Source: Treponema sp. (GTDB taxonomy: Bacteria; Spirochaetota; Spirochaetia; Treponematales; Breznakiellaceae). From it: a stretch of DNA of 38,394 nt. Below the pieces are notes generated by a model. It was not told the origin of the DNA and did not search any database. It was given only the letters and a program-made list of their open reading frames with translations. How positions within the stretch are numbered: the first letter of the stretch is position 1; every line of letters begins with the position of its first letter. The stretch lies in NCBI GenBank assembly GCA_031257385.1, contig JAIROT010000101.1, forward strand, positions 1-38,394, given 5' to 3'. The position numbers and the translations under genes are program-made. This document shows, piece by piece, positions 15,176 to 23,182 of the stretch.

Positions 15176-16201
15176 ATGAAACTGCTTAGAGTTGAGGAAG
15201 CGGTTGGCAGCGTACTTTGCCATGATCTGACCCGCATTGTAAAAGGAGAAATGAAAGGCGTCCAATTCCGCAAAGGTCATGTGATACGGGAAGAGGACAT
15301 TCCTATGCTGCTTTCAATGGGCAAAGAGCAGATCTATATTTGGGAAAAAATCGAGGGCACTCTCCACGAAGATGAAGCGGCCGAAGTCCTGGCGGCCATC
15401 TGCCGGGGAACCGGAATTGATCGAAAAGGGCCGCGGGAGGGCAAGATAGAATTCATCGCGCAGACAGACGGGCTCTTTCAATACGACGCGGATATTCTTG
15501 CCCGCATCAACGAAATCGAAGATGTCATTATTGCCGTTAGGCATAACCACAGCGCGGTTAAAACCGGCGATAAACTTGCCGCTATGAAGGTTATTCCACT
15601 CGTAATTGAAGAAAAAAAACTGTTCCTGGCTAAATCGACCGCCGGAGAAGCGCCGCTCATGAACATACTGCCTTATCGCCTGAAAAACGCGGCGGTCATT
15701 ACCACCGGCAGTGAAGTGGCAAAGGGGCTTGTTACCGATACCTTTGGTCCGGTTTTAAAGGAAAAACTCGCTGCTTATGGAATCAGGGTGATTAAGCAGA
15801 TAGTCGTTGCTGATGGTACGGGCCTGGTGGCCGGTGCTATTGCTGCGGCCCATTCGGAAAAACCGGACCTGATCCTCTGTTCCGGCGGCATGAGCGTTGA
15901 CCCCGACGACAACACTCCCGGCGCGATCAGACAAAGCGGCGCCCGGATCGTAACCTACGGAACGCCGGTGATTCCCGGCGCCATGTTTTTGCTTGCCTAT
16001 TTTGACGACGGTACCCCCGTTATGGGAATTCCCGGCTGCGTCATGTTCGCCGGGGCCACGGTATTCGATATGATTCTGCCGCGTATAGCCGCCGGACAAC
16101 GGCTTGAACGCCGGGACTTTACCCGCATGGGAATCGGCGGCCTTTGCCTTTCGTGCCCCGAGTGTCATTATCCTGTCTGTCCCTTTGGCAAGGGCATATA
16201 G
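15176..16201 (+). CDS. MoeA/MogA-like molybdopterin-binding protein with C-terminal Cys cluster
   Basis: The 341-aa protein has an N-terminal region (VEEAVGSVLCHDLTRIVKGEMKGVQFRKGHVI) and a C-terminal MoCF-biosynthesis (MogA/MoeA domain III) fold with AVITTGSEVAKGLV, LILCSGGMSVDPDDNTPGAI and PVMGIPG. It lacks the full MoeA layout, so it is the shorter molybdopterin-binding type often found with XDH-family operons. It probably binds pterin during Mo insertion. The tail CLSCPECHYPVCPFGKG has a C-x2-C-x2-C-x4-C pattern that could bind an Fe-S cluster or another metal. AGGAG lies 6 nt before the ATG, next to the structured leader. Confidence 0.88.
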   Translation: MKLLRVEEAVGSVLCHDLTRIVKGEMKGVQFRKGHVIREEDIPMLLSMGKEQIYIWEKIEGTLHEDEAAEVLAAICRGTGIDRKGPREGKIEFIAQTDGLFQYDADILARINEIEDVIIAVRHNHSAVKTGDKLAAMKVIPLVIEEKKLFLAKSTAGEAPLMNILPYRLKNAAVITTGSEVAKGLVTDTFGPVLKEKLAAYGIRVIKQIVVADGTGLVAGAIAAAHSEKPDLILCSGGMSVDPDDNTPGAIRQSGARIVTYGTPVIPGAMFLLAYFDDGTPVMGIPGCVMFAGATVFDMILPRIAAGQRLERRDFTRMGIGGLCLSCPECHYPVCPFGKGI

Positions 16202-16232
16202 GCATAGGGAGTATTATAAAGGGAGTATAAAC

Positions 16233-17264
16233 ATGAAGGAGATTTTTAAAGCCCTCTTAACAAAAACCATTGCCGGTGAGGACACGGTACTGGCGACCAT
16301 TGTGGCCGAAATTGGCTCCAGTCCCCGAAGCGCGGGCGCTCATATGCTGGTTGATAAGAACGGCAGGGTCTGCGGTACTATCGGCGGCGGAACAGTGGAA
16401 TATAAATCCATCCTGTATGCCCGGAACCTGCTGGAAAAAAGAAAGTCCGGACGTAAGACCTACCGGCTGTACCGTAACGATGAGGAAGAACTGGGCATGC
16501 TCTGCGGCGGCAATGTGGATGTTTATTTCCAGTTTATCAGGGGCGGTGATGAAAAAACGATTTCGTTGATGAAGGAATGTCTTTTGTGCCTGGAACGGGA
16601 CGAAGATATTTGGGTCTTTACCGATTTAACCAATCCCAACGACTGGATCATGGCCCTGTATGGCACGAATATTCCCTTAAAAGATATGGAAATGGGTACG
16701 GAAGACATTAAAGCACTTGCCAGAAACAAAGGCGTTATGGTGAACCTTGGAGAGAAACGTATTTACAGCGATCCAATCAACTTCGCGGGCAAGGTATTTA
16801 TTTTTGGCGGCGGGCATTGCGCCCGGGCTTTACAACCGGTACTTTCTACCACCGGTTTCCGCTGCGTTGTTTTTGATAACCGGGAAGAATTTGTAAGCCG
16901 GGAACTTTTCCCTTCCGCTTACGATCTGGTTATCGGTGATTATGAACATATAGACAGACATATCGATATTAGTTCCCGTGATTATATCGTAATCATGACT
17001 CACGCATGGGATGTCGTGGTGTTGCGCCAGGTCATATCCAAAAACTGCGCCTACATTGGCGTTATCGGCAGTAAGACAAAGATTACGGCTGTAAAACAGC
17101 AGCTTAAAAGCGAAGGGGTAAGCGACGGGTTTCTGAACCGGATCAATGCGCCTATCGGTCTGCGGATACGCTCAGAGACACCTGAAGAGATTGCAATCAG
17201 TATTGCCGGGGAGATGATTCTGCGCCGGGCTGAACAAAGAGCATCGGCAACGGGAAAAAGTTAA
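16233..17264 (+). CDS. xdhC: XdhC/CoxI family Mo-hydroxylase maturation protein
   Basis: XdhC proteins bind molybdenum cofactor, promote its sulfuration and insert it into the hydroxylase. This 343-aa protein has the XdhC_CoxI domain motif GSSPRSAGAHMLVDKNGRVCGTIGGG (about 28-53) and the Rossmann domain with VFIFGGGHCARAL (about 188-200), then YIGVIGSKTK and PIGLRIRSETPEEIAISIAGEM. The ORF track start at 16104 overlaps the previous gene; the ATG at 16233 has GGGAG upstream. The next gene starts on the base after its stop, so they are co-translated. It is distinct from the 2Fe-2S subunit sometimes also called XdhC. Confidence 0.93.
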   Translation: MKEIFKALLTKTIAGEDTVLATIVAEIGSSPRSAGAHMLVDKNGRVCGTIGGGTVEYKSILYARNLLEKRKSGRKTYRLYRNDEEELGMLCGGNVDVYFQFIRGGDEKTISLMKECLLCLERDEDIWVFTDLTNPNDWIMALYGTNIPLKDMEMGTEDIKALARNKGVMVNLGEKRIYSDPINFAGKVFIFGGGHCARALQPVLSTTGFRCVVFDNREEFVSRELFPSAYDLVIGDYEHIDRHIDISSRDYIVIMTHAWDVVVLRQVISKNCAYIGVIGSKTKITAVKQQLKSEGVSDGFLNRINAPIGLRIRSETPEEIAISIAGEMILRRAEQRASATGKS

Positions 17265-17867
17265 ATGCGATTCGGCGCGGTAATCGCTGCGGCGGGACTT
17301 TCCGGCAGAATGGGTGTTTTCAAGCCGCTGCTGCCCCTGGGACACAGTACTTTCATTGAGCGAATAGTAAGTACCCTGCTGGATGGCGGAGCGGAAGAAA
17401 TCGCGGTAGTTACCGGACGCGATGCTCCGTTAATTGAAAAGGTTTTAGCCGGAAACAGTCATATTCATTTTATATACAACAAAGACTTTGGCCATACTGA
17501 AATGTTTTATTCTGTATCACTCGGCCTTGGTTTTATGGCAGATAGGGCCGATAGTATCTTTTTTACCCCTGTTGATGTTCCTCTGTTTGGCGCCCAAACC
17601 GTTCATCGGCTTGGCGCGTTTCTGCAAAATAGTGATATGCACATAATAGCTCCTGCATATCACGGAAAGACAGGACATCCGGTTGCTATACGTTCACGGG
17701 CGGTAAAAGAATTGATCAACTATAATGGCCATGATGGACTAAAAGGCGCAATTGCTTCATACAGTGGACCCACAGGCGTTCTGGAAGCGGACGATACGGG
17801 CATATTGTACGACTTCGATACACCGGAGGACTACCGATTGGCGGTAAATCCGGTTTTGCAGGGATAA
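17265..17867 (+). CDS. MocA/MobA-like NTP transferase (molybdenum cofactor cytidylyl- or guanylyltransferase)
   Basis: The 200-aa protein has the nucleotidyltransferase signature VIAAAGLSGRMGVFKPLLPLG (about 6-26), the metal-binding FTPVDVPLF motif and GHPVAI. This family attaches CMP (MocA) or GMP (MobA) to molybdopterin. XDH-family enzymes in bacteria usually carry the cytosine form, so MocA is the likelier role. The ATG follows the xdhC stop without a gap. It is the last gene of the unit and converges on the MATE gene. Confidence 0.9.
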   Translation: MRFGAVIAAAGLSGRMGVFKPLLPLGHSTFIERIVSTLLDGGAEEIAVVTGRDAPLIEKVLAGNSHIHFIYNKDFGHTEMFYSVSLGLGFMADRADSIFFTPVDVPLFGAQTVHRLGAFLQNSDMHIIAPAYHGKTGHPVAIRSRAVKELINYNGHDGLKGAIASYSGPTGVLEADDTGILYDFDTPEDYRLAVNPVLQG

Positions 17868-17965
17868 GCCGTGAATTGTTTGCAGATCGAAGTTGACGGT
17901 CAGATGATATAGTGTCTGTCCATAAAGCCGGTTGTGGATAGACCGTAGCCGCCAATTTTGCCGTA

Positions 17966-19330
17966 TTACATACCGCCGGTTACGTTTCTCAGCCACTTGC
18001 CGGTACGGAGGCGCCAGATGCCCAGCAGCACTTTGAAACATTCTTCCGAACTGAGGCAGAGGAAGAGTGCCCATACCGGGGCCTTGAAGTAAAAGCCGGC
18101 GAGGGCGGCCAGGGGCAGGGCTATGGTCCACATAAAAATTACGTCGTAGATGACACAAAAGATCGTATCGCCCCCGGCGCGGCAGATCCCCACCACCATC
18201 GACATATTGAAAGCACGGAAGGGGTACATGGCGCAGAGGATGATGAACATGACCCGCACGGAGGCGATAACATTTTCATTCACATTGAAAACCAGGGGAA
18301 GGAAGCGGGAAATACCGAGCAGCACACCCGCGGCCCCCACCGAGATCATGGGCGCGAAGCGGACAATCCGCGATGCGTATCCGCGGGCCTTCGCCTCATC
18401 CCCTTCCCCTATTTTTTTCCCAATGAGTACCGCCACGCCGTTGCCCAGGCCGATAAAGAGCACCCAGGTAAGCTGGTTGACCGTATTGGCGATGTTGAAG
18501 GCGGCAATGGCGTCCGTATGAGTACGGGCAAAGATCAGGTTTTGGAGGCTTACTCCGGCGGACCAGGTTATCTCGTTGATCAGCACCGGAAGGACTATGC
18601 GGATAAAGCGCCGGATATACGAAGAGCGGAATCCCAGCAGTTCCCGAAGGCTGCCCGCGGGCGGATATTTGTTGATATAACTTGCGCATAACAGAATCAG
18701 CATTTCGATAATCCGGGCGGCCACCGTGGCCGCGGCGGCCCCCCGTACCCCCATAGCGGGAAAAGGGCCGGCGCCGAAAATAAGGCAGTAGTTCAATACG
18801 GCATTGATGGTCAGGGCGATGAGCGTAGAGGTCATGGCAAGGCGGACTTTTTCCACAGAGCGCAGGGTGAGCGTAAAGACCATGCTTACCCCGAAAGGGA
18901 TGAAGGAAGGGGCCAGCATCCGCAGGTATTCGCTGCCGGCTGCAATAACCGCGGGATCTCTGGAATATACGCCTATGATTTTTCCCGGCACGAGGGACGC
19001 GGCCAGAGTAACAAGGCTTGCGCCGCTCAGGGCCAAAATGAGACAGAAGCCGGTGTTTTTCCGGATTCCCGCTATATCCCTTTTTCCCCAGAACTGAGCG
19101 GTAAAAATCGAAGCTCCGGAACAGAGGCCGAAAAGGGCGAGATTATACAGAAAGAAAACCTGATTGCCCAGCCCGACGGCGGCTATTTCCACCGTGCCGA
19201 GCCGGCCTATCATCACCGTATCCAGCATGTTCACTGCGGAATTGATAAAATTCTGAAACATGATGGGAAGGGCAATGGCAAAGAGACTGCGGTAAAATTG
19301 CCGGTCATTGAAAAGGGTGGAAATTCTCAT
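17966..19330 (-). CDS. MATE family efflux transporter
   Basis: The 454-aa protein has about 12 hydrophobic helices and MATE features: ALPIMFQNFINSAVNMLDTVMIGRLG at the start, GLCSGASIFTAQFWG, and the repeated pattern in the second half (VLPVLINEITWSAGVSLQNLIFA). MATE pumps export drugs or metabolites using Na+ or H+ gradients. The ORF track begins at 19378, but the methionine at 19330 (MRISTLFNDRQF) fits the family start; its upstream AGGG is weak and about 12 nt away. A TATACT -10 and TCTGAC -35 lie at 19358-19386. It converges with the MocA-like gene and diverges from proS. Confidence 0.9.
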   Translation of the reverse strand: MRISTLFNDRQFYRSLFAIALPIMFQNFINSAVNMLDTVMIGRLGTVEIAAVGLGNQVFFLYNLALFGLCSGASIFTAQFWGKRDIAGIRKNTGFCLILALSGASLVTLAASLVPGKIIGVYSRDPAVIAAGSEYLRMLAPSFIPFGVSMVFTLTLRSVEKVRLAMTSTLIALTINAVLNYCLIFGAGPFPAMGVRGAAAATVAARIIEMLILLCASYINKYPPAGSLRELLGFRSSYIRRFIRIVLPVLINEITWSAGVSLQNLIFARTHTDAIAAFNIANTVNQLTWVLFIGLGNGVAVLIGKKIGEGDEAKARGYASRIVRFAPMISVGAAGVLLGISRFLPLVFNVNENVIASVRVMFIILCAMYPFRAFNMSMVVGICRAGGDTIFCVIYDVIFMWTIALPLAALAGFYFKAPVWALFLCLSSEECFKVLLGIWRLRTGKWLRNVTGGM

Positions 19331-19357
19331 TTGGTCTATGTACCCTATCAAAATTTT

Positions 19358-19386
19358 AGTATAATATAAAGCCAACAAAAGTCAGA
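19358..19386 (-). promoter_or_regulatory. Promoter of the MATE gene
   Basis: On the minus strand TCTGAC (19386-19381) and TATACT (19363-19358) are separated by 17 bp, 27 bp upstream of the start codon at 19330. Confidence 0.45.
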
Positions 19387-19433
19387 GTGGATTCCATTTT
19401 CGGAATTGGCCCGCCTTTTTTTTAAGAGATTAC

Positions 19434-19452
19434 CATGAAACAGGGTTTCATG
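19434..19452 (+). repeat. Perfect hairpin upstream of proS
   Basis: CATGAAAC (19434-19441) pairs with GTTTCATG (19445-19452) across a 3-nt loop, 48 bp before the proS ATG. An eight-T run at 19416-19423 precedes it. It may be a leader hairpin or operator. Confidence 0.4.
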
Positions 19453-19499
19453 TTCGATTTAACGGTACGGACGGATGGCCGGACGGAACAGGGGTTACC

Positions 19500-21374
19500 A
19501 TGAACTACAGCAGCACTTTTATTCCTACATTGCGGGAGGTCCCCGCGGACGCGGTAATCGCCAGCCACCGGCTTATGTTCCGGGCGGGAATGCTCCGCAA
19601 ACTAGCCAACGGCCTTTTTGCCTATCTGCCGCTGGGTTTTCGTTCTTTTCGCAAGGTGGAGCGCATAATCCGCGAAGAAATGGACGCCATTGGCGCCCTG
19701 GAGATCAAGCCCACTGTGGTGGTGCCGGGGGAAATATGGAAGGAATCCGGCCGCTGGGACGCCATGGGTGATGAGATGCTGCGGGCAAAGAACCGGCTCG
19801 GGGGAGATTTTGTGATTTCCCCCACCGCCGAGGAGGCTTTTACCGCCATTGTCAGAGACGAGCTTTCCAGTTACCGCCAGCTTCCCCTTACTCTCTACCA
19901 GATCAACACCAAGTACCGGGACGAGATCCGCCCCCGTTACGGCGTTATGCGGGGCAGGGAATTTGTCATGAAGGACGCCTATTCCTGGAATCGCGACGAG
20001 GAAAGCCTGGATAAGGTCTACCGGGCCATGGGCGGGGCTTATCGCCGTATCTTCAAACGCTGCGGCCTGACGGTAATTTCCGTAAAGGCCGATTCCGGCG
20101 CGATGGGGGGCAGCGGTTCCGAGGAATTTATGGTGGAAAGCGAGATCGGCGACAACACCCTGATCCTCTGTAAGTGCTGTGATTATGCCGCCAATGTGGA
20201 GAAGGCGGGCTGCAAACCCGATTTCAGCCCCCGGCCCTCGCCCGGCTTTGCCGGAAGCGCCGCCGCCGAAACCCCTCCCTATGAAAAAATCGACACCCCT
20301 GAAGTAAAAACAATAGAAGAACTCTGCGCCTTCATCAAAAACAGTGACGGCTCATCCGCGGGCACCAGGGAATTTATCAAAACGCTGATCTACCGGGCGC
20401 TGAACGTAGAAATAGACCTTTCCGCCGCGCCCGGCTGCGCGAAACTTGAGCGGAAAAACCCGGCGGGGGAAGCGCCGCAATCAAAAGGCGCCGCCGTCTA
20501 CCCTGAAGCGTTTTTTGCCGTGGCGATCCGCGGTGACCTGGACGTGAACGAGGTAAAACTCGCGGCGGCGCTCAAGGCCGGCGAGGTGGGCCTTGCCTCC
20601 GACAGCGACGTGGTGCGGCTGACAGGTGCGCCGGTGGGTTTTGCCGGTCCTGTCGGTCTTGTCTCCCTGCCTGTCATTCTGGACCACAGCGTTACCGGCA
20701 TGAGTGACGCCATTACCGGCGCGCTTGCCAAAGACCTGCACTACCGGCATGTCGCCTATGGCCGGGATTTTGAGGGCTGGATGATCGAGGATCTGCGTAC
20801 GGTCAAAGCCGGTGACCGCTGCCCTCTCTGCGGCGGCGAACTCTATGAAAAAAAAGGCAACGAGCTGGGCCACATCTTCAAACTTGGCTACAAATACACC
20901 CGCTCCATGAACGTGAGCTACCTCGATGAAAACGGCAAAACCTGTATCCCCACTATGGGCAGCTACGGCATAGGCCTTGACCGTACCCTCGCATCGGTAA
21001 TCGAAGAGCATCACGATGACTCAGGTATAGTCTGGCCCGTGTCGCTTGCGCCCTATCACGTTATTATCATTCCCGTTAAATATGACGGCGCGGCAAAAGC
21101 CGCCTCGGACAAACTCACCGCCGAACTTGAACGGGCCGGTATCGAAGTGCTCCTTGACGACCGCGGAGAGCGGCCCGGAGTCAAGTTTAACGACGCTGAT
21201 CTGCTCGGTATTCCCTGGAGGGTAGTGATCGGCGACAAGGGCCTCTCCCAATCAAGCCCCCAGGTTGAACTTAAACGCCGATCCGAAAAGGAAAACCGTA
21301 TGATCGCCCTGGACAAAGCGGCGGCGGAGCTGGCGGGGAAAATCAAGGAAGAACTTGCGGAACTGGACGGGTAG
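19500..21374 (+). CDS. proS: Prolyl-tRNA synthetase, bacterial-type with insertion domain
   Basis: ProS charges tRNA-Pro with proline. The 624-aa class II enzyme has the motif 2 region KYRDEIRPRYGVMRGREFVMKDAYSW (about 140-165), a central insertion of about 170 residues (roughly 225-395, YbaK-like editing domain expected to clear Ala-tRNA-Pro), motif 3 in MGSYGIGLDRTLA and a C-terminal anticodon-binding domain (about 520-620). It is somewhat longer than the usual ~570 aa because of the linker around the insertion. AGGGG lies 7 nt before the ATG. It stands alone between a divergent MATE gene and a convergent ABC exporter gene. Confidence 0.96.
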   Translation: MNYSSTFIPTLREVPADAVIASHRLMFRAGMLRKLANGLFAYLPLGFRSFRKVERIIREEMDAIGALEIKPTVVVPGEIWKESGRWDAMGDEMLRAKNRLGGDFVISPTAEEAFTAIVRDELSSYRQLPLTLYQINTKYRDEIRPRYGVMRGREFVMKDAYSWNRDEESLDKVYRAMGGAYRRIFKRCGLTVISVKADSGAMGGSGSEEFMVESEIGDNTLILCKCCDYAANVEKAGCKPDFSPRPSPGFAGSAAAETPPYEKIDTPEVKTIEELCAFIKNSDGSSAGTREFIKTLIYRALNVEIDLSAAPGCAKLERKNPAGEAPQSKGAAVYPEAFFAVAIRGDLDVNEVKLAAALKAGEVGLASDSDVVRLTGAPVGFAGPVGLVSLPVILDHSVTGMSDAITGALAKDLHYRHVAYGRDFEGWMIEDLRTVKAGDRCPLCGGELYEKKGNELGHIFKLGYKYTRSMNVSYLDENGKTCIPTMGSYGIGLDRTLASVIEEHHDDSGIVWPVSLAPYHVIIIPVKYDGAAKAASDKLTAELERAGIEVLLDDRGERPGVKFNDADLLGIPWRVVIGDKGLSQSSPQVELKRRSEKENRMIALDKAAAELAGKIKEELAELDG

Positions 21375-21430
21375 AGAGGGAGGCGTTTGCACGGCAACGA
21401 AAGGCCCATTCGAAAGAATACCGAAGCCCT

Positions 21431-23182
21431 TCATCCCCGCCCGGCGCTCCAGCCCATACTTTCCTGCTGTATCCGGTAGAGCCGGGCGAAAAGTCCGCCC
21501 CGCGTCAGTAATTCCTCCCCGCTTCCCTCTTCCACCACACGGCCCTTATCCAGCACGATGATCTTATCCGCGCCGAGGATCGTCCGCAGGCGGTGGGCAA
21601 TAACAATTACCGTCCGGTTTTCTATCAGGGCGGAAATTGCCTCCTGGATCAGTGTTTCATTTTCCGGGTCAAGGGAAGCGGTGGCTTCGTCCAGCAGCAC
21701 AACCGGCGCGTTTTTGAGGAGAGCGCGGGCGATGGAGATGCGCTGCCGTTCCCCGCCGGAAAGGGTGGAGCCGTTTTCTCCGATAAGGGTCTGGTAACCG
21801 TCGGGCATTTCCGCGATAAATTCGTCGCAGCGGGCCAGCTTCGCCGCGGCAATAATTTCGTCATCGCTTGCGCCGTGTTTCCCGATACGGATATTGTTGG
21901 CAATCGTATCGTTAAACAGCACCACATCCTGAAACACAAAACTCATATTCCGCATGAGGGTTTCAGGATCGATGCCGCGCAGGTCCCTGCCGCCGATGCT
22001 AATGCGGCCCTCCCCCGGATCCCAAAACCGCGCGATAAGCCGGGCAATAGTGCTCTTGCCGCTCCCCGAAGGGCCGGTAATGGCGGTGACGCTGCCCTGC
22101 GGAATACGCAGGCTGACGTTTTTGAGCGTGTAGCCGTCATTGCCATACGCAAAGGAAACGTCCCGCATCTCTATGTCGTAATGGGGAAGGCTTATGTTTT
22201 CCTCCCCGCTCATGGGCGGTTCCTTCCGTAGCGCCTGCATCCGTTTGGTGGAAACCAGCATATAAAAGAATTCCGGCAGCAGGGTGAACAGCACAATCAG
22301 GGGCGCGTATATTTTTGCGCTGATAATCACAAAGACAAGGAGCTTTACCGCGCCGATGCGCTGCGAGCTAAGGCCCGTCACCCCGGCAAGCGTTACCACG
22401 CCTATGCCCACCTGCATGATCATCATCGCCAGGGTTACAAAGGCGCCTATAAGCCCTTCAGATTTAATGGCCAGAAGCATCATGGCGCGGCAGGATTTTT
22501 CCAGCTGCGTGAACTTTTCACCGGCAAGCCCAAAGGCTTTAACCACCTTGATGCCCTCAAGATATTCCTGCACCTGGAGCGACACGTTGAGTTTTGCCTG
22601 CACGTGGCGTTCCCCGAAAAGGCGCTGCAGTTTCCGGCTGCCCAAAATAAGGGCGAAGGCAAGGGGCAGCGCGGCAAACAGTGCGATGGAAAGCCGCCAG
22701 TCGTAAAAGGCCAAAAGCGCGCAGGTAATCGTAATCGTGATGATGTTCCCAAAGAGCCCCGGCGCCACATGGCTCATGGTGTGCTCAATGGAAGTGCAGT
22801 CGGCCATCATGTTGGTGGTCAATTCGGTAAGGTCCTTATTGTTAAAAAAACTTAAAGGAAGACGCCGGATATGCTCGGCAACCTCAAGGCGGATTTTTTC
22901 CGTTTCCCGGTAAGCGACGGTATAGGTCTTGCGGTATTCGTTTCGGTAGGCAAAAAAGTAGAGAACCGCGGCGGCGAGGCCCGCGCCGAATAACAGCCAA
23001 AGCCGCGCCGCATCAAGGGATCCGCCCGTGTAAAGCGGCTCAAACAGGGTGATAATCGTTTGAATGATCACGACAAAGGGTATGAGCAGCGTAAAGTTTG
23101 TAAACACCACCGCCAGTACTCCCCTCTTGAAATTCCGGTAACCTTCGTCCGAGAGGCCCAGTAATGCTTTTATGTTAAACAT
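21431..23182 (-). CDS. ABC exporter, second half-transporter (permease-ATPase)
   Basis: The 583-aa half-transporter has six predicted membrane helices (about 20-310) followed by an ATPase with Walker A GPSGSGKSTIARL, signature LSGGERQRISIARAL and Walker B VVLLDEATASLDPENE. It likely pairs with the upstream gene product as a heterodimeric exporter of a lipid, peptide or siderophore-like substrate. The ATG at 23182 overlaps the partner stop by 8 nt and has GGAG 6 nt upstream; the TTG at 23194 in the track is less likely. Both NBDs have the catalytic Glu after Walker B, so both sites could be active. Confidence 0.93.
   Translation of the reverse strand: MFNIKALLGLSDEGYRNFKRGVLAVVFTNFTLLIPFVVIIQTIITLFEPLYTGGSLDAARLWLLFGAGLAAAVLYFFAYRNEYRKTYTVAYRETEKIRLEVAEHIRRLPLSFFNNKDLTELTTNMMADCTSIEHTMSHVAPGLFGNIITITITCALLAFYDWRLSIALFAALPLAFALILGSRKLQRLFGERHVQAKLNVSLQVQEYLEGIKVVKAFGLAGEKFTQLEKSCRAMMLLAIKSEGLIGAFVTLAMMIMQVGIGVVTLAGVTGLSSQRIGAVKLLVFVIISAKIYAPLIVLFTLLPEFFYMLVSTKRMQALRKEPPMSGEENISLPHYDIEMRDVSFAYGNDGYTLKNVSLRIPQGSVTAITGPSGSGKSTIARLIARFWDPGEGRISIGGRDLRGIDPETLMRNMSFVFQDVVLFNDTIANNIRIGKHGASDDEIIAAAKLARCDEFIAEMPDGYQTLIGENGSTLSGGERQRISIARALLKNAPVVLLDEATASLDPENETLIQEAISALIENRTVIVIAHRLRTILGADKIIVLDKGRVVEEGSGEELLTRGGLFARLYRIQQESMGWSAGRG

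Noticed and set aside
19475-19771. 98-aa plus-strand ORF overlapping the proS start
   Set aside because: Shifted frame of proS with no family features.
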